NCBI RefSeq assembly: GCF_050175855.1
Contig: NZ_JBFXIO010000222.1
Span: forward strand, 1-8,527
Direction of reading: 5' to 3'
DNA from: Piscinibacter sp050175855
GTDB lineage: Bacteria > Pseudomonadota > Gammaproteobacteria > Burkholderiales > Burkholderiaceae_C
DNA: 8,527 nt
Shown here: piece after piece, positions 6,847 through 8,527 of the stretch
Layout: each line of letters starts with the position of its first letter
How positions within the stretch are numbered: the first letter of the stretch is position 1
Notes under the pieces: model-generated
Told to the model about the DNA's origin: nothing
Databases searched by the model: none
The model's input: the letters and a program-made list of their open reading frames with translations, nothing else
Position numbers and translations under genes: made by a program

Positions 6847-8527
6847 AGGTCGTTGATCCTGACTTCGTTCGGGTTGCTGTAGATGTCGACCACGCGGCAG
6901 TCGCCGCACATCTGCAGGCGCTTCAGCGCGTCACCCTGGAAGGCGCTGTGGCCGGAGAGCTTCGTGATCATGTTCTCGATCGCGCGCAGGGTGCCGAAGG
7001 GCTTGCCGCACTGGATGCAGCGATAGGGCACGGCCTCGGCCAGCACGCGTGGCGCCTTGCGTGCCTTGCCGCCGTCGGCCAGCCACAGGCGCGGCTGCAG
7101 CGTGATCGCGCCCTCCGGGCAGGTGGTTGCGCACAGGCCGCACTGCACGCAGTTCTTCTCGACGAAGCGCAATTGAGGCTTGTCGGGGTTGTCGGCCAGC
7201 GCGCTCTCCGGGCAGGCGCCGACGCAGCTCAGGCACAGCGTGCACTTGGCGGTGTCGACCACCAGCGTGCCGAAGGGCGAGCCGGCGGCCGGCAATGCAA
7301 TCTCGTCGGCAGCGCGCGGCGCCTGCGCGAGCAGGTGGTCGAGCGCAAGGTCGAGCGTGGCGCGCTTGTCGGCCTGCGCGGCCAGCGTCGCGGCCTGCGC
7401 CACGCCCTGCGCGGCGGGGCTGCGCAGCGCGTAGTCGAGCGCCTGCAGGTCGCGCGCATCGCGCACCTCGATGCACTTGAAATGCTCGCCGGCATAACCC
7501 AGCCCGGCGAGGATCGCCTGCGCCACCCCCATCTGCTCGGCCAGCGCCTGGCGGTATTCGGGCGCCTCCTCCTCGGTGACCAGCACCCAGACCTGGTTCG
7601 CCCCCCCGGCGACGGCGGCGAGCCACAGGTCGATGCCGGTGCTGGCGGTGTGCCACAGCGCCACCGGCAGCACGCGCGCCGGTACACCGCGCACGGCCTT
7701 GTCGGTGCGGGCGGCGCGACCGAGTTCCTCGATCATTCGCGTCCCTGCGCCTTCGCTGTGCAGCAGCAGCGCGGCGTCCTTGCCGCCCGCGCGGGCGTAG
7801 GCCGAAAGCATCGTGCGCCACTTGCGGCCCTGGTCCACCGTGCCCGGGTAGCCGAAGGCCAGTGCACCGCTCGGGCACACCGTGCTGCAGGCGCCACAAC
7901 CCACGCACAGGTGCGGCTCCACGACGATGCCTCCGGCCGTCTCGCCCTTGGTCTTGCCCTTGCGCGAAGCATCGCTGCGGATCGCGCGCGTCGAGCAGAC
8001 GTCGATACAGGCGCTGCATCCCACCTGCTCGTTGCGGCTGTGCGCACACAGCTTGGGCTTGTAGTGGAAGAACTTCGGCTTCTCGAATTCGCCGGTCAGC
8101 TCGCGCAGCTTCAGCACCGCATCCACCAGCCGGCGCTCGCTGTCGCCGCCGGGCGCGACGTGGAAGTAGCCCTGCGGCGGCTGGTGCATCGAGAAGGCCG
8201 GGGTGTCGCGCAGGTCGAGCACCAAGTCGAACTCGCCGTCGGCCGCCTGCGGGGCGCGCTGGAAGTCGATCGCGCCGGCCGCATCGCAGACCTTCACGCA
8301 GTCGCGGTGGCTCTTGCAGGCGGAGAGATCGACCTGGTAGCTGAAGTCGATCGCGCCCTCGGGACAGGCGTCGACGCAGGCGTTGCAGCGCGTGCACAGA
8401 TCGAGGTCGATCGGGTTGCCGCTCTCCCACTCGGCGCGGAAGGCGCCCAGCCAGCCGGAGAGCTTCTTCAGATGGCCCGACTGCACGTCGCGCTCGCGGC
8501 GCTGCGGCAGCGCGCCACCGGCGCGGT
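6843..8527 (-). CDS. Multi-cluster [4Fe-4S] ferredoxin-like protein of the FDH locus; 5' end outside window
   Basis: Cytoplasmic-looking electron-transfer or maturation protein; at least 561 codons are visible. The frame stays open to the window edge, so the GTG at 8486 is probably internal and the true start lies beyond 8527. Residues below are counted from that GTG. Cysteine groups are: C31/34/37/41 (Cx2Cx2Cx3CP, regular); C57-H60-C63-C67, with His in place of one Cys; C147-x9-C157-x2-C160-x3-C164; C194/197/200/204 (regular); a ferredoxin pair C415/418/421/425 and C446/449/452/456; and a C-terminal CxxC-x33-CxxC (490/493, 527/530) resembling a zinc-ribbon or rubredoxin-like site. The segment from about 230 to 400 lacks clusters and looks alpha/beta. 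No signal peptide is visible, but the N terminus is missing. Its stop overlaps the chaperone start. Proteins of this kind commonly accompany TorD-like genes in betaproteobacterial FDH loci; their exact role is unknown to me. Confidence 0.9.
   Translation of the reverse strand, partial: RAGGALPQRRERDVQSGHLKKLSGWLGAFRAEWESGNPIDLDLCTRCNACVDACPEGAIDFSYQVDLSACKSHRDCVKVCDAAGAIDFQRAPQAADGEFDLVLDLRDTPAFSMHQPPQGYFHVAPGGDSERRLVDAVLKLRELTGEFEKPKFFHYKPKLCAHSRNEQVGCSACIDVCSTRAIRSDASRKGKTKGETAGGIVVEPHLCVGCGACSTVCPSGALAFGYPGTVDQGRKWRTMLSAYARAGGKDAALLLHSEGAGTRMIEELGRAARTDKAVRGVPARVLPVALWHTASTGIDLWLAAVAGGANQVWVLVTEEEAPEYRQALAEQMGVAQAILAGLGYAGEHFKCIEVRDARDLQALDYALRSPAAQGVAQAATLAAQADKRATLDLALDHLLAQAPRAADEIALPAAGSPFGTLVVDTAKCTLCLSCVGACPESALADNPDKPQLRFVEKNCVQCGLCATTCPEGAITLQPRLWLADGGKARKAPRVLAEAVPYRCIQCGKPFGTLRAIENMITKLSGHSAFQGDALKRLQMCGDCRVVDIYSNPNEVRINDL

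Noticed and set aside
8484..8486. GTG as the true start of the ferredoxin-like gene
   Set aside because: The frame stays open upstream to the window edge with plausible coding residues, and no ribosome site precedes the GTG. The protein is treated as 5' truncated by the window.

Overview
This is a GC-rich window, with strong G/C bias at third codon positions. The protein content suggests a betaproteobacterium of the Burkholderiales type (Rubrivivax/Leptothrix-like). That placement rests on recognising the gene neighbourhood, not on a database search. The whole window is one formate dehydrogenase (FDH) locus with a two-component regulatory pair embedded in it.

Layout from left to right. (1) Positions 1-2263, minus strand: the N-terminal 754 residues of a periplasmic (Tat-exported) molybdenum or tungsten formate dehydrogenase catalytic subunit. 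It carries cysteine at the selenocysteine position, and its 3' end lies outside the window. (2) Positions 2332-2538, minus strand: a 68-residue Tat-signal microprotein of the 'formate dehydrogenase region TAT target' family, just upstream of fdhA and probably cotranscribed with it. (3) Positions 2539-2808: a divergent control region with two near-identical 17-bp dyads, a half-site, a strong UUCG hairpin and a short direct repeat. (4) Positions 2809-4203 and 4218-6203, plus strand: an NtrC-like response regulator and a membrane histidine kinase with a large periplasmic Cache-type sensor. (5) Positions 6214-6846 and 6843-8527, minus strand: a TorD-family chaperone and a large poly-[4Fe-4S] ferredoxin-like protein. 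These two overlap by 4 nt, and the ferredoxin gene runs off the right edge.

How the genes fit together. On the minus strand the order is ferredoxin, chaperone, (regulators on the opposite strand), Tat microprotein, FDH alpha. The chaperone probably assists cofactor loading or export of the FDH. The multi-cluster protein probably moves electrons to or from the system or helps its maturation. The FDH beta and gamma subunits are expected beyond position 1. The sensor kinase and regulator are transcribed divergently from the FDH genes across the dyad-bearing region, so they are the leading candidates to control FDH expression.

The most notable points are these. The regulator has an intact phospho-receiver and Walker motifs, but its sigma54-contact GAFTGA loop reads GAAAGR, and I see no convincing -24/-12 promoter. 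The shared promoter carries paired dyads with NtrC-like geometry that also resemble RegA/PrrA-type redox boxes. The ferredoxin protein has unusual cluster motifs, including a Cx2Hx2Cx3C site. Together these suggest a locally encoded, possibly sigma54-independent signalling module for periplasmic formate oxidation. I cannot name a characterised equivalent.
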